Assembly: GCA_903879335.1 (NCBI GenBank)
Contig: CAIRLC010000017.1
Coordinates: 225,057 to 289,056, forward strand
Direction: 5' to 3'
Source: an uncultured Pseudomonadota bacterium
Lineage (GTDB): Bacteria > Pseudomonadota > Gammaproteobacteria > Steroidobacterales > Steroidobacteraceae
DNA: 64,000 nt
Part shown: one piece after another, positions 34,765 through 46,005 of the stretch
How positions within the stretch are numbered: position 1 is the stretch's first letter
Layout of the letters: every line of letters begins with the position of its first letter
Program-made: the position numbers and the translations under genes
Notes under the pieces: model-generated
What the model was told of the DNA's origin: nothing
The model's input: only the letters and a program-made list of their open reading frames with translations
The model's database searches: none

Positions 34765-35961
34765 CTAGGGCACAACCCGCCGAATCGCGGCCGCCACATA
34801 GCCGACACGAGCCTCAGGGAGGCCGGCGAGGTTAATTCGGCCATCCGGGGCCGTGTAGACGTGCTCGTCCCGGGCCAACCTCGTCACGACGTCCGGGGTC
34901 AGCGCCCCCAAAATCGAGAACATGCCACGTTGGGTGGCGATGTGGTCGTAGCGCCGATCGCCGTATTCGGCGGCAAGCGCTTCGGCCAGCAAGTGTCGCA
35001 ATCCATTCACTCGCGTACGCATGGCATCCAGTTCAGTCCGCCACGCGTCAACCAACGCAGGGTCACTGCCCAAGGTCGCCACGATCGCCGCGCCGTGATC
35101 AGGCGCCATGGAATAACTGCGTCGGGCCAGCATTTGCAGATGCGCAAAACCCACTGACGCTTCGGCCGCCGAGCGGGCCACCAAAACCACGGCGCCGACG
35201 CGTTCGCGATAGAGCCCAAAGCTCTTCGAACAGGACACCGATATCAACACTTCCGGCAAGCGCGAGGCCAACAGCCGCACTGAGGCGGCGTCCTCATCGA
35301 GTCCATTGCCAAGGCCCTGGTAGGCCATATCGATCAGCGGAATGAGCCGACGGCGCTCGAGCACCGCGGCAACCTCGGACCACTGCGCGGGGTCAAGGTC
35401 AGCGCCGGTCGGGTTGTGGCAGGACGCCTGCAAGAGCACCACTGTGCCCTCACGCTGCGCCTCTAGCGTCGACAACATTTCCTGAAACTTCAGTTGCCCA
35501 AGCGTGATGTCGTAATAAGGCATGGGCTGCGCTTTTAGGCCCGCGCTCGTGAGCAAGGGGTGATGATTCGCCCAAGTCGGGGCACCGATCAAAATCTCAT
35601 CAGCCGCGCCGGTACGCACGATCAAGTCCGCGATCAATCGCAAGGCACCACAGCCGCCAGGCGTCTGCAGGGTCGCGACCCGACCCTCAACCAGCGCTGG
35701 GTGGTCGGCACCCAATACCAACTGTTCCAAGAAGGCCGCAAAGGTGCGGTTGCCTGCCGGTCCCACGTAAGCCTTGGAGTGTTGGGCGGCAATCAGGCGC
35801 GCCTCGGCCGCTTTGACGGCCGCCATGACCGGGGTCGCACCCCGCTCGTCTTTATAAACGCCCACACCAAGGTCGACTTTGTCAGGCGATTGATCAGCCG
35901 CGAATGCGGCCATCACCGCTAACAGTGCATCCGGTGGTTGAGGCGGCAATCGTTCCAGCAT
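34765..35961 (-). CDS. aromatic/aspartate aminotransferase (class I)
   Basis: 398 residues, PLP-dependent subgroup I-alpha transaminase like E. coli AspC and TyrB. PLP lysine in SVSCSKSFGLYRERVG, substrate carboxylate Arg in GRINLAGLPE, HNPTGADLD, and the N-terminal VDLGVGVYKDERGATPVM. AspC and TyrB cannot be separated by eye; aspartate and aromatic amino acids are likely substrates. 97 bases from lnt, same strand; 70 bases before leuS. Confidence 0.93.
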   Translation of the reverse strand: MLERLPPQPPDALLAVMAAFAADQSPDKVDLGVGVYKDERGATPVMAAVKAAEARLIAAQHSKAYVGPAGNRTFAAFLEQLVLGADHPALVEGRVATLQTPGGCGALRLIADLIVRTGAADEILIGAPTWANHHPLLTSAGLKAQPMPYYDITLGQLKFQEMLSTLEAQREGTVVLLQASCHNPTGADLDPAQWSEVAAVLERRRLIPLIDMAYQGLGNGLDEDAASVRLLASRLPEVLISVSCSKSFGLYRERVGAVVLVARSAAEASVGFAHLQMLARRSYSMAPDHGAAIVATLGSDPALVDAWRTELDAMRTRVNGLRHLLAEALAAEYGDRRYDHIATQRGMFSILGALTPDVVTRLARDEHVYTAPDGRINLAGLPEARVGYVAAAIRRVVP

Positions 35962-36057
35962 GGCAGCACCCGACAGTCTGATAATTCAGCAAGAATAGCA
36001 TTCACTGAAACACAACCGGCGTCAGCGCAGTCGGCGTTGGAACGCGAGCAGCGCCGA

Positions 36058-37563
36058 TCAGGACCGTTGCGCTCGCCGGCGACTGAAGAGCGCTAAGGCA
36101 AGCCAAGCGACGCACATCCCGAGCACCGGCGCATTCCCAAATCGGGCGTAGGGTGTGAGGCCAGTTCGCGCCTCGACGGTGCCTTCCAAAACGGTGGAGA
36201 CAAATTGCGGGCTGCGGGCGACCACCCGACCCTTCGGATCGATCAGTGCCGTAATGCCCGTATTGGTTGCCCGCATCAGCCACCGGCCGGCCTCCAAGGC
36301 CCGCATGCGAGTGATTTCGAGATGTTGATGCGGCGCTGAGGAATCCCCGAACCAGGCATCGTTACTGACATTGACGAGCAATGTCGCTTGACGCAGTACG
36401 GCCAACTGTTCAGCCGCGTAGGCATCTTCATAACAGATCGTTGCGCCGATCCACTCTCCGGCCGCCGGCAAGGCCGATTGGTTCGCTTCACCCGGCAAAA
36501 AGTCGACATAGAAGAGATCAAGCCCGCGCATCCAACCCCGAACCCACTCCGGCACCGGGAAAAATTCGCCGAACGGGACCAAGCGTCGTTTGTAGTACCA
36601 GGTCTCGTCCGCCGACAACGCGACTAGCCCATTGCGATAGCCGGCGCGTTCAACATCGTATCGAATCAATCCCAACAGCAAATCGGTGTGGCGCGCCTGA
36701 GCCTCACGATAGATGTCGCTCAAGTACGGGACCGCTTCGTGGTACATGACGGGAAGCGCTGACTCGGGCCACACGACTAAATCGTGGCCCAAGGCTTGTT
36801 CGGTCAAGGTCCGGTACACAGCAAAGGTACGGTCGCGGTTCTCGACCTCCCACTTTTCATCCTGTTCGATGGATCCCTGCACGAGGGCGACCGACCGATG
36901 TCGACCCGTCGGCGTCGTGAAACCCACCGTCGACAATCCCGCACCGAGTGCACACAGCCCAACCGTAGCCGCCGCCACCACTAAACGCAGTCGGCGATCG
37001 CCGACGATCAACAGCACCAGTCCAAGCGCCAACGCCGCGACAATCAGGCTTCCGCCATAGACCCCGACGACCGGCACAAAACCGGCGAGTGGCGTATCCA
37101 GCGTGGCATACCCGAGCGCGAGCCAAGGGAAGCCCGACAAAAACCAACCACGCAGCCACTCCAACAAGACCCAACCCGCGGGCAATGCCAAGACGCCCAC
37201 GCCCGTACCTGCAGCCAAGCCGAAGCGCGCCACAGCGATGCCCAATAGCGCCGGATACGTGGCCATGATGACCACGAGGCCCATCATCAAGAACACCGCC
37301 AATGACGCCGGCGCATGCGCGACGGTATGAACACTGTGATAGATCCAGTAAGTGCCCGCCAGAAATAATCCAGCACCAAAAGCAAAACCGATTTTTGCTG
37401 CATCACGCGGCTTAGCGTCACGCCACAATCCAAACAGTAGCGCCAAAGTGGTTGGGGCGAGGAGGCGCAACCCCACGGGCGCAAAGGCCAAAGAATGCAG
37501 CGCACCGGCGAGACAGGCGATCAGCACCGAGCGGCGGCGCACCGCATCCTGCAATCGCTGCAT
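36058..37563 (-). CDS. lnt: apolipoprotein N-acyltransferase
   Basis: 501 residues. About six N-terminal membrane helices (1-210), then a nitrilase-fold periplasmic domain with Glu in VVWPESALPVMY, Lys in YYKRRLVPFGEFFP and the nucleophile Cys in GATICYEDAYA, and a last helix (VLGMCVAWLALALF). Transfers the third acyl chain onto lipoproteins in the inner membrane, needed for Lol sorting of LptE and the other lipoproteins in this window. Its ATG shares one base with the corC stop. Confidence 0.97.
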   Translation of the reverse strand: MQRLQDAVRRRSVLIACLAGALHSLAFAPVGLRLLAPTTLALLFGLWRDAKPRDAAKIGFAFGAGLFLAGTYWIYHSVHTVAHAPASLAVFLMMGLVVIMATYPALLGIAVARFGLAAGTGVGVLALPAGWVLLEWLRGWFLSGFPWLALGYATLDTPLAGFVPVVGVYGGSLIVAALALGLVLLIVGDRRLRLVVAAATVGLCALGAGLSTVGFTTPTGRHRSVALVQGSIEQDEKWEVENRDRTFAVYRTLTEQALGHDLVVWPESALPVMYHEAVPYLSDIYREAQARHTDLLLGLIRYDVERAGYRNGLVALSADETWYYKRRLVPFGEFFPVPEWVRGWMRGLDLFYVDFLPGEANQSALPAAGEWIGATICYEDAYAAEQLAVLRQATLLVNVSNDAWFGDSSAPHQHLEITRMRALEAGRWLMRATNTGITALIDPKGRVVARSPQFVSTVLEGTVEARTGLTPYARFGNAPVLGMCVAWLALALFSRRRAQRS

Positions 37564-38429
37564 TAATCGTCCGCCGGTGGCGGCGCAATGTCGTGCGCAG
37601 TCACCACCTTCAACGCCTCAATACGGCGGCGGGTTGCCCGCACTACACGGAACTCAAAGTCGCCGATGCGGACCAAATCACCGCGACGCGGCAAGCGACC
37701 GAAAGCCTGGGCAACGAGCCCCCCCACCGTGTCGTAATCGTCATCAGCTAGTGAGGCGCCGAAATACTCATTAAAATCCTCAATCCGAGTGAGCGCCTGC
37801 ACGGTGAATTCGCGCTCGCGATCACGACGGATGGGCTGATCTTCGTCCGTATCGTGCTCATCGGCGATATCGCCCACGATCTGTTCGATCACGTCCTCAA
37901 TCGTCACCAAACCGGCCACACCACCGTACTCATCAACAACGATGGCCATGTGGTTGTGGTTCTTGCGAAACTCGCGCAACAAGACGTTCAATCGCTTGCT
38001 CTCTGGCACGAACACCGCCGGGCGCACAAACTCTCGAATATCGAAATCCTGATCTGAGTTCTCGACGAAATGTCGCAGCAAATCCTTCGCCAGCAGGATG
38101 CCTACCACTTCGTCGCGGTCCTCACCAATCACGGGAAACCGCGAATGTCCGGATTCGACCACTGCGGCGAGCAGTTGCTTCGGCGGATCATCACGCTCAA
38201 CAACGACCATCATGGAGCGCGCCACCATAATGTCGCGCACCTTCAGTTCACCGACAGCAAGCACACCCTCCAGCATGTCGAAGGAATCGGCGTCGAATAA
38301 GCCGCGCTCACTCGCCTCGCGTAATTCCTCAACGATGTCGTCACGATCTTGTGGCTCATCGGAAAACTGCTGCAGAACTCTCTGCAGCCATCCACGCCGT
38401 AGCGGGGGGCGTGACTCAGTCATCGGCAT
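37563..38429 (-). CDS. corC: CorC/YbeX CBS-domain protein
   Basis: About 288 residues. Paired CBS domains (about 70-190; VRDIMVARSMMVVVERDD, SGHSRFPVIGEDRDEVVGILLAKDLL, VDEYGGVAGLVTIEDVIEQIVGDI) and a C-terminal CorC_HlyC domain (about 205-285; DYDTVGGLVAQAFGRLPRRGD). No membrane helix. Linked to magnesium/cobalt efflux and, in E. coli, to ribosome metabolism. Three clustered starts (GTG 38432, ATG 38429, ATG 38423) all overlap the end of ybeY; I chose 38429. Confidence 0.94.
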   Translation of the reverse strand: MPMTESRPPLRRGWLQRVLQQFSDEPQDRDDIVEELREASERGLFDADSFDMLEGVLAVGELKVRDIMVARSMMVVVERDDPPKQLLAAVVESGHSRFPVIGEDRDEVVGILLAKDLLRHFVENSDQDFDIREFVRPAVFVPESKRLNVLLREFRKNHNHMAIVVDEYGGVAGLVTIEDVIEQIVGDIADEHDTDEDQPIRRDREREFTVQALTRIEDFNEYFGASLADDDYDTVGGLVAQAFGRLPRRGDLVRIGDFEFRVVRATRRRIEALKVVTAHDIAPPPADD

Positions 38430-38889
38430 CACTCCGATAGGGGTTTGGGAATCCCAGCGCCTTCAAGACGCGTTTCTCGCGGGATTCCATGCGTTCCGCC
38501 TCATCGTCAGCCTCATGATCATAGCCAAGCAAATGCAGCGTGCCATGCACGACCATGTGCGCCCAATGGGCCGCCAGCGATTTGCCTTGTTCACGCGCCT
38601 CGCGCGCGACAACTCTGGCGCAGATCACGAGGTCACCGAGCGGCTTGGCTTCACCCCGTAGCGCACCCATCGGCAGCTCCGCCGGGAAGCTGAGTACATT
38701 GGTTGGCTTAGGCTTGCGGCGGTAGTGACCGTTCAGGCGCTCACTCTCGCGCGGCGTGACGACACGCACGGATAAGGTCGCCTGACGACCTTTAGCGCCT
38801 GCCGCTGCGCTGGCCCACGCCTGTATCAGTCTGGCCGACGGTGCCCAGGGGTGCCGCGTCGCGTAAGCCACTTCAGTCGTCAGCGTCAC
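38416..38889 (-). CDS. ybeY: endoribonuclease YbeY
   Basis: 157 residues. Zinc site HGTLHLLGYDH (HxxxHxxxxxH) near residue 112, and ERLNGHYRRKPKPTNVLSFP of the UPF0054 family. Acts in 16S rRNA 3' maturation and ribosome quality control. GTG start inside the ybeZ stop (GTGA); its end overlaps corC. The miaB-ybeZ-ybeY-corC-lnt order is conserved across proteobacteria. Confidence 0.96.
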   Translation of the reverse strand: MTLTTEVAYATRHPWAPSARLIQAWASAAAGAKGRQATLSVRVVTPRESERLNGHYRRKPKPTNVLSFPAELPMGALRGEAKPLGDLVICARVVAREAREQGKSLAAHWAHMVVHGTLHLLGYDHEADDEAERMESREKRVLKALGFPNPYRSDADD

Positions 38890-39842
38890 GAGCCGTCTCC
38901 CGCCCGCTCGTAGGCTTGCACAATGCGCTGGACCAGCGGGTGGCGCACGACGTCCATTGAGCTGAATCGGGTAAATGACACACCAGCCACGCCATCAAGT
39001 ACGTTCATCACATGCCGCAAACCGGACATCCGATTATTCGGTAGATCTGTCTGCGTCACATCGCCCGTGACCACGGCTTTTGAACCGAATCCAATACGCG
39101 TCAAGAACATTTTCATCTGTTCGACGGTCGTATTTTGCGCTTCATCCAAAATGATGAAGGCGTCGTTGAGGGTGCGGCCACGCATGAATGCGAGCGGTGC
39201 GATTTCTATCACGTTGCGTTCAATCAGCTTGTAAACCTTGTCGTAGCCGAGCATCTCGTACAAGGCGTCGTACATCGGTCGTAGGTAAGGATCGACCTTT
39301 TGAGTAAGGTCACCCGGCAAAAAGCCCAAACGCTCACCGGCCTCGACGGCGGGTCGCACCAAGACAATGCGGCGCACACGATCCGTCTGTAAGGCCTCTA
39401 CCGCACAGGCCACGGCCAAGTAGGTCTTGCCCGTACCCGCCGGCCCGATGCCGAAGGTGAGATCCACCGTACGGATCGCGGCAAGATAGCCGACCTGATT
39501 CGCCCCGCGACCACGGATCTGCCCCCGGTGGGTCGTGACCTTCACCTCACCGTGGTCGGTCGCCGCTTGTGTGTCCTCGAGCATGCCGCTCTCTTGGATC
39601 GCGAGATGAACATCTCGTGGCGTAATACGACGGCCACCGCCGCCGTAGAGCCCCTCGAGGATTCGAGCGGCGTCATGGGCGCGCACACCCTCAATCAGAA
39701 AGACATTGCCGCGGCGATGCACGCCAACGCTGAGTCGTGATTCGATCTGCCGCAGATGCTCATCTAAAGGCCCACAGAGGACGGCTAACCGCTCGTTATC
39801 CACCGGCTCGAGCACAAGCTCGCACGTGGCAGGGGCGTTCAC
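38886..39842 (-). CDS. ybeZ: PhoH-family ATPase YbeZ
   Basis: 318 residues. Walker [20 protein letters not shown], Walker [22 protein letters not shown], and the PhoH signatures [17 protein letters not shown] and [13 protein letters not shown]-terminal KH-like segment (about 25-95) carries [19 protein letters not shown]. Partner of YbeY; thought to be an RNA-dependent ATPase. GTG start overlaps the miaB stop. Confidence 0.96.
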   Translation of the reverse strand: MNAPATCELVLEPVDNERLAVLCGPLDEHLRQIESRLSVGVHRRGNVFLIEGVRAHDAARILEGLYGGGGRRITPRDVHLAIQESGMLEDTQAATDHGEVKVTTHRGQIRGRGANQVGYLAAIRTVDLTFGIGPAGTGKTYLAVACAVEALQTDRVRRIVLVRPAVEAGERLGFLPGDLTQKVDPYLRPMYDALYEMLGYDKVYKLIERNVIEIAPLAFMRGRTLNDAFIILDEAQNTTVEQMKMFLTRIGFGSKAVVTGDVTQTDLPNNRMSGLRHVMNVLDGVAGVSFTRFSSMDVVRHPLVQRIVQAYERAGDGS

Positions 39843-41176
39843 GAGGCGTCGACGGCCAACCGGCCGCGTAGAGAATTAGGCATCGCTTGGGTGACCATCA
39901 CGTCAACGAACTGTCCCACCAGGGTCGGTGGCGCATCGAAATTGATCCATCGGTTGCACTCGGTGCGACCCGCCAACTGGCGCGGATCCTTGCGAGAATT
40001 TCGCTCGACCAGTACGCGAACCACCTGTCCGACCATCGCACGACTGCGCTCGCGCGCAAATTCATTGATGCGCGCCTGCAAGCGCTCAAGGCGCGCCTGC
40101 TTCACGTCGGGTGGCACATCATCTGGCAAGGACGCGGCTGGCGTCCCGGGTCGACGGCTGTAAATGAAGCTGAAGCTTTGATCGAAGCGGATGTCTTCAA
40201 TCAACTGCATGGTCGCTTCGAAGTCACGGTCTGTTTCGCCGGGAAAGCCGACAATAAAATCGGAGGAGATCGAGATATCGGGACGTAACGCCCGCAAGCG
40301 GCGAATCTTCTGCTTGAACTCGAGCGCGGTATACCTGCGCTTCATCGCCATCAACACACGATCCGAACCGCTCTGTACCGGCAGGTGCAGTTGGTTCACC
40401 AACTGAGGTACGCGGGCGTAGACCTCGATTAATCGGTCGGAGAAGTCCAACGGGTGCGAGGTGGTGAAGCGAATGCGCTCGATGCCCGAAATCGCAGCAA
40501 CGTGCTCGACTAACAATGCCAGATCAGCCGTTTCGCCGTCGTCGAGCAAACCGTCATAGCCATTGACGTTCTGACCGAGCAGCGTGACTTCACGCACCCC
40601 CTGCTGGGCTAGCGCATGGACTTCTTCCAGCACTTGCGCAAAAGGACGACTGATTTCCTCACCCCGGGTATAGGGGACTACGCAGAAGCTGCAGTACTTG
40701 CTGCAGCCTTCCATGATCGAGACAAAGGCCGTTGCGGAATTTCGTTCCTCCGGCAGGGGCAGGACGTCGAACTTTTCATTCTCGGGAAACGATACATCGA
40801 CCTGAGGGCGCCCAGTTTCACGCACACGCGCGAGCATGGCCGGTAAGCGGTGCAGCGTTTGCGGCCCGAAGACCACGTCGACGAAGGGCATGCGGTCCAA
40901 GATGCCCTCACCTTCTTGGCTAGCGACACAGCCTCCGACCCCAATGAGCAGGTCCGGACGACTGCGCTTCATTTCTCCGTACACACCCAGGTGCGAGAAG
41001 ACCTTTTCTTCGGCCTTTTCGCGGATCGAGCAGGTGTTGAGCAGTATCACGTCGGCCTGATCGGGATCGTCAGTGACGTCGAGACCCTCCGCTGCCTTGA
41101 GTACATCCACCATGCGGGTGGAGTCGTACTCATTCATCTGGCAGCCGAAAGTCTTGAGGTAGAGATAGCCTGGCAT
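39839..41176 (-). CDS. miaB: tRNA-2-methylthio-N6-dimethylallyladenosine synthase MiaB
   Basis: 445 residues, radical-SAM methylthiotransferase. N-terminal UPF0004 domain with three cluster cysteines ([36 protein letters not shown]). Radical-SAM CX3CX2C in [18 protein letters not shown]-terminal TRAM domain (about 380-445; [12 protein letters not shown]). Modifies A37 of tRNAs reading UNN codons. Its start is followed upstream by a 117-base gap to ssb. Confidence 0.97.
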   Translation of the reverse strand: MPGYLYLKTFGCQMNEYDSTRMVDVLKAAEGLDVTDDPDQADVILLNTCSIREKAEEKVFSHLGVYGEMKRSRPDLLIGVGGCVASQEGEGILDRMPFVDVVFGPQTLHRLPAMLARVRETGRPQVDVSFPENEKFDVLPLPEERNSATAFVSIMEGCSKYCSFCVVPYTRGEEISRPFAQVLEEVHALAQQGVREVTLLGQNVNGYDGLLDDGETADLALLVEHVAAISGIERIRFTTSHPLDFSDRLIEVYARVPQLVNQLHLPVQSGSDRVLMAMKRRYTALEFKQKIRRLRALRPDISISSDFIVGFPGETDRDFEATMQLIEDIRFDQSFSFIYSRRPGTPAASLPDDVPPDVKQARLERLQARINEFARERSRAMVGQVVRVLVERNSRKDPRQLAGRTECNRWINFDAPPTLVGQFVDVMVTQAMPNSLRGRLAVDAS

Positions 41177-41293
41177 GGGTTGGAACGACTCGGAGGGCGG
41201 TACAGGGTACCGCGACCGGGCCCGGACCGAAAGGCGCCATCAACTCGACGGCGCCGTTTTAAGTGTTATGCGTCAGTGACTTGAGGTTAGCGC

Positions 41294-41761
41294 TCAGAAC
41301 GGGATGTCGTCATCAAACGTGTCGGCTGGCGCTGGCTGGCTGTAGGACTCAGCACCGCCACCCGCACCCGATCCACCACGGGAGCTGCCGCCACCACCGC
41401 CACTGCCGCCCGCTGCACCGCCGCGGCCGCCGAGCATCTGCAATTCGTTCGCCACCACTTCAGTTGAGTAGCGGTCCGCGCCGGACGCTTTGTCCTGCCA
41501 CTTGCGGGTGCGCAACTTGCCTTCAACGTAGATCTGGGAGCCCTTGCGCAGATATTCGGCCGCGATTTCCGCGAGTCGATCGAAAAATACGATGGTGTGC
41601 CATTCGGTGGCCTCTTTCTGCTCACCGGTCTGCTTGTCCCGCCAACTTTCCGAAGTTGCGATACGGATATTGGTGACCGCCTTGCCGCTAGGCATCGCGC
41701 GGGTCTCTGGGTCTTGACCGAGATTGCCTACCAAAATGACTTTATTGATACCGCGCGCCAT
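41294..41761 (-). CDS. ssb: single-stranded DNA-binding protein
   Basis: 155 residues. OB fold (about 1-110) starting [19 protein letters not shown] and including [20 protein letters not shown] and [18 protein letters not shown]. It has a Gly/Ser-rich linker (about 112-140) and the acidic tip DTFDDDIPF that recruits repair and replication partners. The 127-base upstream gap holds a perfect hairpin at 41787-41804 (GGAGCGA/TCGCTCC). I see no LexA box; in E. coli ssb and uvrA share an SOS control region. Confidence 0.97.
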   Translation of the reverse strand: MARGINKVILVGNLGQDPETRAMPSGKAVTNIRIATSESWRDKQTGEQKEATEWHTIVFFDRLAEIAAEYLRKGSQIYVEGKLRTRKWQDKASGADRYSTEVVANELQMLGGRGGAAGGSGGGGGSSRGGSGAGGGAESYSQPAPADTFDDDIPF

Positions 41762-41888
41762 GCCCTGCTCCTTGTTATGCCCGAGGGGAGCGATCGGTCG
41801 CTCCTGCCTTCACTGAGATGAGAGTGTACAGCGACCCTAGCCGGACCGTATGCCGAGTATTTAGCGTCTTTGTCGAGAAAGTCGCAGG

Positions 41889-43094
41889 TCAGGCGCGCCC
41901 GGGACGAATCGCAAATAGCCACGGCAGGGCTAGAAGCGCCGCCCCGGTGAATACAGCTGCCAAGCCCCAGTGGCTCGCGTAAAGAAGCGGGGCAAACTGC
42001 CCGCCCGCAAAGGCTCCCAAAAACTGGGCCGTGGCGAAAATGCCGAGCGCAGCGCCACGCAGTTCGGCCGGCGCCGATTGGGACAAGCGGGCAGGAACCC
42101 TCGCCTCGAGATAATTGAAGGCGGCGAAAAACACCAGCAGAGTCAAAGCCAAACCCCAATAACCGTGATGCGTGATCGTCAAAGCCGCGAGGGCCAAGCC
42201 AATGATCACCACGCCGAGCCGCATGACCGCCACAGGCGACCCGGACCGTTCGCTGGCGAGCACTAAGGGGATCGTGAGCGGCACGGAACCTAAGAATACC
42301 CACAGGTAGGTCTTCCAATGCTGCGCCAAGGGGATGCCAATCTCGTCAACCAGCGCATGAGGTACGCCCACAAACGCCGCCGTGAGCATCACGTTCAGTA
42401 CAAACACACCGACGTAGTACGGCACTAAGGCACGGGTGAAGGCCGCGCTGAAACGCGGCCTGTCAGTGGTTGCCGGACGCGCGGATGCTGCGGACTCTAG
42501 CGTCGGCACGGTCGTGTGCAAGAGGACCAAACACAACAGCGCCAACACGGCCATCGCCCAGAAGATCCCACGCACCCCAATCACCGCCTCGAGCGGCGGC
42601 GCCGCGACCAGCGAGACCGTAAATGAGCCACCGATGCTGATACCAATCACCGCCATCGCGCGCGTGCGCACCTCAGGCCGAGTGAGATCCGCCAACAATG
42701 CTGACACCGGGCCCGAGATCGCCCCGGCGCCCTGCACCATGCGCGCCAAAATGACGCCTTCAATGCCGGTGGCAAAGCCGCCGATGACTGAACCGATGGC
42801 GTACAGGACAAGACCCACCGTAATCACACCACGCCGCCCGTAGCGATCAGAAAGCAGCCCGAAAGGAATCTGCAGTATGGCTTGGGTCAGACCGTAGGCG
42901 CCCATGGCCAAGCCGATTTTGAGCGGCGTTGCGCCATCCAGTCCTGTGGTGTACAGGGCAAGCACCGGTAACAGCAAAAACAAGCCCAACATGCGCGCGG
43001 CATAAATGGAGGACAGCGAACTGAGCGCGCGACGCTCAATGGGCAGCAAAGCAAGGCGCGGCGGGCGGGATGTCTTGTTGGCGTCCACGGTCAA
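41889..43094 (-). CDS. MFS transporter (YajR-like exporter)
   Basis: 401 residues with 12 predicted membrane helices. The A-motif between helices 2 and 3 reads GLLSDRYGRRGVITVG, and the motif C-like region is GAGAISGPVSALLADLT. The stretch IYAARMLGLFLLLPVLALY is typical of the YajR/arabinose-efflux group, but the C-terminal ferredoxin-like domain of YajR is absent. Substrate unknown. Divergent from uvrA; 67 bases between starts. Confidence 0.88.
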   Translation of the reverse strand: MTVDANKTSRPPRLALLPIERRALSSLSSIYAARMLGLFLLLPVLALYTTGLDGATPLKIGLAMGAYGLTQAILQIPFGLLSDRYGRRGVITVGLVLYAIGSVIGGFATGIEGVILARMVQGAGAISGPVSALLADLTRPEVRTRAMAVIGISIGGSFTVSLVAAPPLEAVIGVRGIFWAMAVLALLCLVLLHTTVPTLESAASARPATTDRPRFSAAFTRALVPYYVGVFVLNVMLTAAFVGVPHALVDEIGIPLAQHWKTYLWVFLGSVPLTIPLVLASERSGSPVAVMRLGVVIIGLALAALTITHHGYWGLALTLLVFFAAFNYLEARVPARLSQSAPAELRGAALGIFATAQFLGAFAGGQFAPLLYASHWGLAAVFTGAALLALPWLFAIRPGRA

Positions 43095-43161
43095 TCCTGA
43101 ATCGGTCGGGCGATGACGAATGGTATTCTATCGGATTACGCATTTTTCCCGGGCACGAGTC

Positions 43162-46002
43162 ATGGCACAAATCCGCATTCGTGGAGCACGAACCCACAAC
43201 CTGAAGGGTGTTGACCTCGAATTACCTCGAGATCGCCTCATCGTGTTCACTGGACTTTCCGGTTCAGGGAAGTCCTCATTAGCCTTCGATACGATTTATG
43301 CAGAGGGCCAGCGTCGCTACGTCGAATCCTTATCGGCCTACGCTCGCCAATTTCTCTCGATGATGGAAAAACCGGACGTCGACTCCATCGAAGGGTTGTC
43401 ACCGGCCATTTCCATTGAGCAGAAGTCGACCTCACACAACCCGCGCTCAACGGTTGCGACGGTTACCGAGATCTACGACTACCTGCGTCTGCTCTATGCG
43501 CGTGCCGGTACCCCACGCTGCCCTGACCATGAACTCGATCTCGCCGCGCAGACCGTGAGCCAAATGGTTGATCAGGTCATGGATCTGCCCGAGGGCACGC
43601 CGTTATTACTGCTCGCGCCAGTCGTCAAAGACCGTAAAGGGGAGCATGTTCAGGTGCTCGACGAGCTCAAAGGCAAAGGCTTTGTCCGGGCACGTGTGGA
43701 TGGCAAGGTGATCGAACTCGATACGCCGCCATCGCTGGATTTGCGTCGTAAACACACGGTCGAGGCAGTCGTTGATCGCTTCAAAGTGCGACCTGACTTA
43801 GCACAACGTCTGGCAGAAAGCTTCGAAACAGCACTGCGCCTTGGCAATGGCATGGCCACAATCGCGTTCTTGGATCAACCCGAGCGAGATGAGTTGGTTT
43901 TTTCAGACAAGTTCGCCTGCAACGTCTGCGGTTGGTCACTCCCTGAACTCGAACCCAGGGTGTTCTCGTTCAATAATCCAGCAGGCGCCTGCCCGACCTG
44001 CGATGGCCTCGGCGTCAAGCAATTCTTTGATCCACAGCGCGTGGTCACGCAACCGCATCTTTCCCTGGCTGCGGGAGCCATTCGTGGCTGGGATCGCCGG
44101 AATGCCTATTACTTCACGATGATTCACTCGCTATCGAAGCATTACAAATTCGATATCGAAGATCCGTGGAACTCTCTACCCGAGACGATCCAAAACACAC
44201 TGCTGCATGGCAGTGGCACTGAGACGATTGAGTTCCGCTATTACGACGGCCGTGGGGGCATGTCCCGCAAGCGACATGCCTTCGAAGGCATCCTGCCCAA
44301 TCTTGAGAGACGCTATCGCGAGACCGACTCAATGATGGTCCGCGAGGAACTATCAAAATACTTGGGCAGCAAGCCATGCCCCGATTGTGCGGGTACGCGC
44401 CTCAATGTCGCCGCGCGAAACGTATTTGTGTCCGGCCGTAGCATCGCGGCAATTACCGGCTTGTCCGTCGGACGCGCCCTCGATTTCTTCAGCAGCATGG
44501 AACTACCGGGCTGGCGCGGCACGATCGCCGTCAAGATTGTCAAAGAGATTCATGACCGGCTGGGCTTCTTGTCAAACGTGGGCCTTGATTATCTGACGCT
44601 GGATCGCAGCGCCGAGACCCTATCCGGCGGCGAAGCCCAACGTATCCGCCTCGCAAGCCAGGTCGGCTCAGGGCTCGTTGGGGTGATGTACATCTTGGAT
44701 GAACCGTCGATTGGTCTACACCAACGCGACAACCAACGCCTGCTCGATACCCTCGTGCACCTGCGCGATCTGGGCAACACGGTCATCGTCGTTGAACATG
44801 ATGAGGATGCGATCCGACAAGCAGACTACGTGGTTGACTTAGGTCCCGGCGCGGGCGTGCACGGCGGCGAAGTCGTCGCGCAAGGTTCAGTCGCTGAAAT
44901 TGAGGCAGTTCAACGGTCCTTGACCGGGCAATACCTCAGCGGCGGTTTACGGATTGATCCCCCCAAAAAGCGCGGCCGCTTTGATCCCAAGCGCGTATTG
45001 CGAGTCGTTGGCGCCTCCGGCAACAACCTCAAACAGGTGACTGCTGAATTTCCAGTGGGCTTATTCACCTGCGTGACTGGCGTCTCGGGATCGGGTAAGT
45101 CAACGCTCGTCAACGACACGCTGTATCGACGCGTCGCCCAAGCACTCAATGACTCATCGGCAGAGGCCGCGCCTTGTGAGCGTATCGAAGGCTTGCAACA
45201 CATTGACCGCGTCATTGACATCGACCAGAGCCCAATTGGACGAACGCCACGCTCAAATCCGGCCACGTATACCGGCGTGTTCACCCCTATTCGTGAACTG
45301 TACTCCCAGTCGCCGGAGTCTCGTGCGCGCGGCTATGAGCCGGGCCGATTTAGCTTCAACGTCAAAGGTGGACGGTGTGAAGCGTGTCAGGGCGACGGCG
45401 TGATCAAGGTCGAGATGCACTTCTTGCCGGACGTGTACGTCCCGTGTGACATCTGCAAAGGCAAGCGTTACAACCGCGAGACCTTAGAGATCCGCTACAA
45501 AGGCAAGACGATCCACGAAGTGCTCGAGATGACCATAGAGGACGCGCATCAGTTCTTCCAAGCGGTGCCCGTGATCGCTCAGAAGTTGCGTACCTTATTG
45601 GACGTAGGTTTGTCGTACGTGCGTCTCGGGCAGAATGCGACAACCCTGTCGGGGGGCGAGGCCCAACGCGTCAAGTTGGCGAAAGAGCTGTCGAAGCGAT
45701 CGACCGGTCGAACGCTCTATATTTTGGACGAACCGACCACCGGCCTACATTTCCACGACATCGCCCAACTGCTCGTCGTCTTGGGACGGCTCCGCGATGA
45801 GGGCAATACGATCGTGGTCATCGAGCACAACCTGGACGTCGTCAAGATGGCCGATTGGGTGATCGATCTTGGCCCGGAAGGTGGCGATGGCGGTGGTCAA
45901 ATCCTCGGCTTTGGCACTCCGGACGATATTGTGAAACTTGCCGGCTCACATACCGGGCATTACCTCGGCATCCAGATGGCGCGCCATCCATCACGCCGGT
46001 GA
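43162..46002 (+). CDS. uvrA: excinuclease ABC subunit A
   Basis: 946 residues (E. coli 940). Two ABC modules: Walker [13 protein letters not shown] and [12 protein letters not shown], and signatures [14 protein letters not shown] and [15 protein letters not shown]. Zinc-finger pairs CNVCGW...CPTC and CEACQGDG...CDICKG. Damage sensor of nucleotide excision repair. ATG 43162 gives [16 protein letters not shown]; an in-frame start at 43120 lies among promoter-like sequence and is not conserved. No SOS box seen upstream. Stop is 3 bases from that of the GNAT gene. Confidence 0.98.
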   Translation: MAQIRIRGARTHNLKGVDLELPRDRLIVFTGLSGSGKSSLAFDTIYAEGQRRYVESLSAYARQFLSMMEKPDVDSIEGLSPAISIEQKSTSHNPRSTVATVTEIYDYLRLLYARAGTPRCPDHELDLAAQTVSQMVDQVMDLPEGTPLLLLAPVVKDRKGEHVQVLDELKGKGFVRARVDGKVIELDTPPSLDLRRKHTVEAVVDRFKVRPDLAQRLAESFETALRLGNGMATIAFLDQPERDELVFSDKFACNVCGWSLPELEPRVFSFNNPAGACPTCDGLGVKQFFDPQRVVTQPHLSLAAGAIRGWDRRNAYYFTMIHSLSKHYKFDIEDPWNSLPETIQNTLLHGSGTETIEFRYYDGRGGMSRKRHAFEGILPNLERRYRETDSMMVREELSKYLGSKPCPDCAGTRLNVAARNVFVSGRSIAAITGLSVGRALDFFSSMELPGWRGTIAVKIVKEIHDRLGFLSNVGLDYLTLDRSAETLSGGEAQRIRLASQVGSGLVGVMYILDEPSIGLHQRDNQRLLDTLVHLRDLGNTVIVVEHDEDAIRQADYVVDLGPGAGVHGGEVVAQGSVAEIEAVQRSLTGQYLSGGLRIDPPKKRGRFDPKRVLRVVGASGNNLKQVTAEFPVGLFTCVTGVSGSGKSTLVNDTLYRRVAQALNDSSAEAAPCERIEGLQHIDRVIDIDQSPIGRTPRSNPATYTGVFTPIRELYSQSPESRARGYEPGRFSFNVKGGRCEACQGDGVIKVEMHFLPDVYVPCDICKGKRYNRETLEIRYKGKTIHEVLEMTIEDAHQFFQAVPVIAQKLRTLLDVGLSYVRLGQNATTLSGGEAQRVKLAKELSKRSTGRTLYILDEPTTGLHFHDIAQLLVVLGRLRDEGNTIVVIEHNLDVVKMADWVIDLGPEGGDGGGQILGFGTPDDIVKLAGSHTGHYLGIQMARHPSRR

Positions 46003-46005
46003 GTG

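Noticed and set aside
41787..41804. Hairpin GGAGCGA/TCGCTCC upstream of ssb as a terminator of the MFS gene
   Set aside because: No T-run follows; it is more likely part of the ssb leader.
41821..41850. CTGTACACTCTCATCTCAG upstream of ssb as a LexA (SOS) box
   Set aside because: The CTG and CAG half-sites are 13 bases apart rather than 10, and the inner bases do not match.
43095..43161. Possible SOS box before uvrA
   Set aside because: No CTG-N10-CAG pattern in the gap between the MFS gene and uvrA.
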